Part shown: one piece after another, positions 62,976 through 64,000 of the stretch
Layout: each line of letters opens with the position of its first letter
Position numbering within the stretch: the first letter of the stretch is position 1
Source: Phaeodactylibacter luteus
GTDB lineage: Bacteria; Bacteroidota; Bacteroidia; Chitinophagales; Saprospiraceae
Length of the DNA stretch: 64,000 bases
Reading direction: 5' to 3'
NCBI RefSeq assembly: GCF_007993045.1
Contig: NZ_VOOR01000006.1
Location: forward strand, 122,709 to 186,708
Notes under the pieces: generated by a model
Seen by the model: only the letters and a program-made list of their open reading frames with translations
Database searches by the model: none
What the model was told of the DNA's origin: nothing
Translations under genes and position numbers: made by a program

Positions 62976-63109
62976 AATCCTTTTTTTTCATGAACAATGC
63001 CCTTGCAATAGGAGGGCTGACCCTTCAACAACCCATTCCGGCTCATATTAGTAGCCGCCTGTCTATGGTTTAACAGAACATTTGCTAAGTTTAACGAAAA
63101 CCACAAGGG

Positions 63110-63718
63110 ATGATGAGGGAAGCGGACAACCTTAGCGCTGCGATCATATTGGCAGCAGGTGCCTCCACCCGTATGGGGCAGCCCAAGCAGCTGCTCGAAT
63201 GGAAAGGGGAAACGATGGCCGCCCGTGCCTGCCGCCTGGCACAAGAGGCAGGTTTTGGCTGGACCATCGCAGTGACCGGGGCGCGTGCTGCCGAGGTTGG
63301 TGCCGCTGTAGCTGGCACAGCCGCTGTTGTTGCGGATAACCCAAACTGGGAGAGCGGAATGGGGGGGAGCGTAGCGGTTGGCTTGTCCAAAGCACTACAG
63401 CTTTGCCCAAGGCTGGAATACGCCGGTTTTATCCTGACAGATCAGCCTTACCTGACCGCCGGAGTGCTGAGCCAGATGTTGGCAGCCCTGAAGGGGTCGG
63501 CTGCGCCAGGCATAGCTGCAGCGTATGAAGGCGTACTGGGAGTGCCTGCTGTTTTCCGTGCCCGCATTTTCCCAGAGCTCCTCAGCCTGGCTGGCCAGAA
63601 GGGGGCCAGGCCAGTGCTCCAGAAATATGCATCTGCGCTCTTGGCTTTCCCTTTTCAAGGAGGGGGTTTCGATTTGGATTATCCTGAAGACTACGAACGC
63701 CTGCTGCGCGGCAGCTGA
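63110..63718 (+). CDS. MocA-like nucleotidyltransferase (molybdenum cofactor cytidylyltransferase family)
   Basis: A 202-residue MobA-like NTP transferase. N-terminal signature 'AAIILAAGASTRMGQPKQLL' (nucleotide loop) near residues 10-29, then 'MGGSVAVGLSKAL', the metal-binding 'FILTDQPYLTAGVL' (DQP, as in MocA/CTP-using enzymes), 'GVLGVPAVFRARIFPELLSL' and 'DLDYPEDYERLL'. MocA links CMP to molybdopterin for xanthine-dehydrogenase-type enzymes. No such dehydrogenase is in the window, so a related role (for example PucB/YgfJ type) is possible. Two ATGs in tandem open the gene; the first is given. Confidence 0.87.
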   Translation: MMREADNLSAAIILAAGASTRMGQPKQLLEWKGETMAARACRLAQEAGFGWTIAVTGARAAEVGAAVAGTAAVVADNPNWESGMGGSVAVGLSKALQLCPRLEYAGFILTDQPYLTAGVLSQMLAALKGSAAPGIAAAYEGVLGVPAVFRARIFPELLSLAGQKGARPVLQKYASALLAFPFQGGGFDLDYPEDYERLLRGS

Positions 63719-63767
63719 TGTTATGGGCTTTAGCCGAAATGTCGCTTGCGTTTAGGCTTGTCGGGCT

Positions 63768-63937
63768 CTAGTGGTCTGTCAAGGCTAAAACTAGGGGTTG
63801 CCTGCGGCGACTTTTGAGGCTACTCTTCGTTGGACAACCCCTTGCGTAGCGCTGCTATGCGCGGGAACATCCGCCTTGATTTAGCCTCAAAATTCGCTCC
63901 CACTCAACCCATAAATTAACACTTGACAGACCACTAG
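63768..63937 (-). mobile_element. MITE-like element, family M2
   Basis: 170 bp bounded by a perfect 16-bp inverted repeat, CTAGTGGTCTGTCAAG at 63768-63783 and its complement at 63922-63937. A perfect inner inverted repeat TTTTGAGGCTA / TAGCCTCAAAA (63812-63822, 63882-63892) and a central hairpin GCGTAGC-GCT-GCTATGC (63844-63860) follow the same plan as family M1. Its right CTAG is also the left CTAG of M1 copy 3. No coding capacity. Confidence 0.75.
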
Positions 63938-64000
63938 TGCCTCAAGCCATAAATCCTTGCCACCCCAAGTTTCGTTCTTTTCCGCCTACTCTTCGTTAAA
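63934..64000 (-). mobile_element. MITE-like element, family M1, copy 3 (cut by window end)
   Basis: The first 67 bases of the element in the orientation of copy 2, with one difference from copy 1 (TTGC for TTGA). The rest lies beyond the window. It shares its CTAG with the end of the M2 element, so one was inserted at the border of the other. Confidence 0.75.

Noticed and set aside
1..64000. CRISPR array, prophage or integrative element
   Set aside because: No regularly spaced direct repeats, phage structural genes, integrase or transposase gene was seen. The interspersed repeats are too far apart and too structured to be CRISPR.

Overview
The window is a chromosomal stretch of a Bacteroidota bacterium, most likely a marine, moderately GC-rich member of the Saprospiria (Lewinella/Phaeodactylibacter-like). 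Pointers to this are a SusC/SusD pair, PorP/SprF, type IX secretion sorting domains of both type A and type B, a complete Na+-translocating NADH:quinone reductase operon, many Bacteroidota-only DUF families, and promoters of the Bacteroidota -7 type (TAnnTTTG). The genus is an inference. I saw no rRNA, tRNA, CRISPR array, phage or transposase gene.

Layout. 1-13.9 kb: 3' end of a SusC receptor, a SusD lipoprotein, a strong terminator, then a four-gene lipoprotein cluster with three tandem ~1,090-aa FG-GAP/ASPIC-UnbV paralogues. 14.4-19.4 kb: an unknown protein, a secreted endonuclease I with a T9SS tail, a PhoD-type phosphatase, a DUF6503 lipoprotein and a family 9 glycosyltransferase. 19.9-23.5 kb: PorP/SprF plus a TPR-PD40-OmpA-DUF1573 protein. 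23.9-31.6 kb: pnuC and nqrABCDEF; NqrA carries an unusual N-terminal membrane anchor. 31.9-34.7 kb: a small secreted protein, a 7-TM protein and an HD-domain/PycTM fusion related to Pycsar effectors. 35-43.3 kb: epimerase-anmK-cytochrome c operon, a prohibitin-like protein, a geranylgeranyl-reductase-like flavoprotein and metG. 43.8-49.8 kb: DUF1015 protein, amidohydrolase, der and rfbC. 49.9-52.3 kb: a divergent pair of a choline-transporter-like symporter and phosphatidylcholine synthase. 52.5-63.7 kb: a TPR protein, a large T9SS type B cargo protein, a lipoprotein/beta-barrel pair, a serine hydrolase, DUF2279 and DUF4197 proteins and a MocA-like nucleotidyltransferase.

The gaps between genes hold four families of short interspersed repeats. 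One is a ~105-bp structured repeat with six copies (REP-like). The other three look like non-autonomous mobile elements: a 169-bp element with CTAGTGCC termini (two full copies, one cut by the window end), a 170-bp element with CTAGTGGTC termini abutting it, and a ~190-bp element with AGAGCGT termini (one full, one partial copy). The two CTAG families have different ends but share a folded ~70-nt core, which is the least explained signal in the window. Several terminators have no obvious gene in front of them and may end small RNAs.
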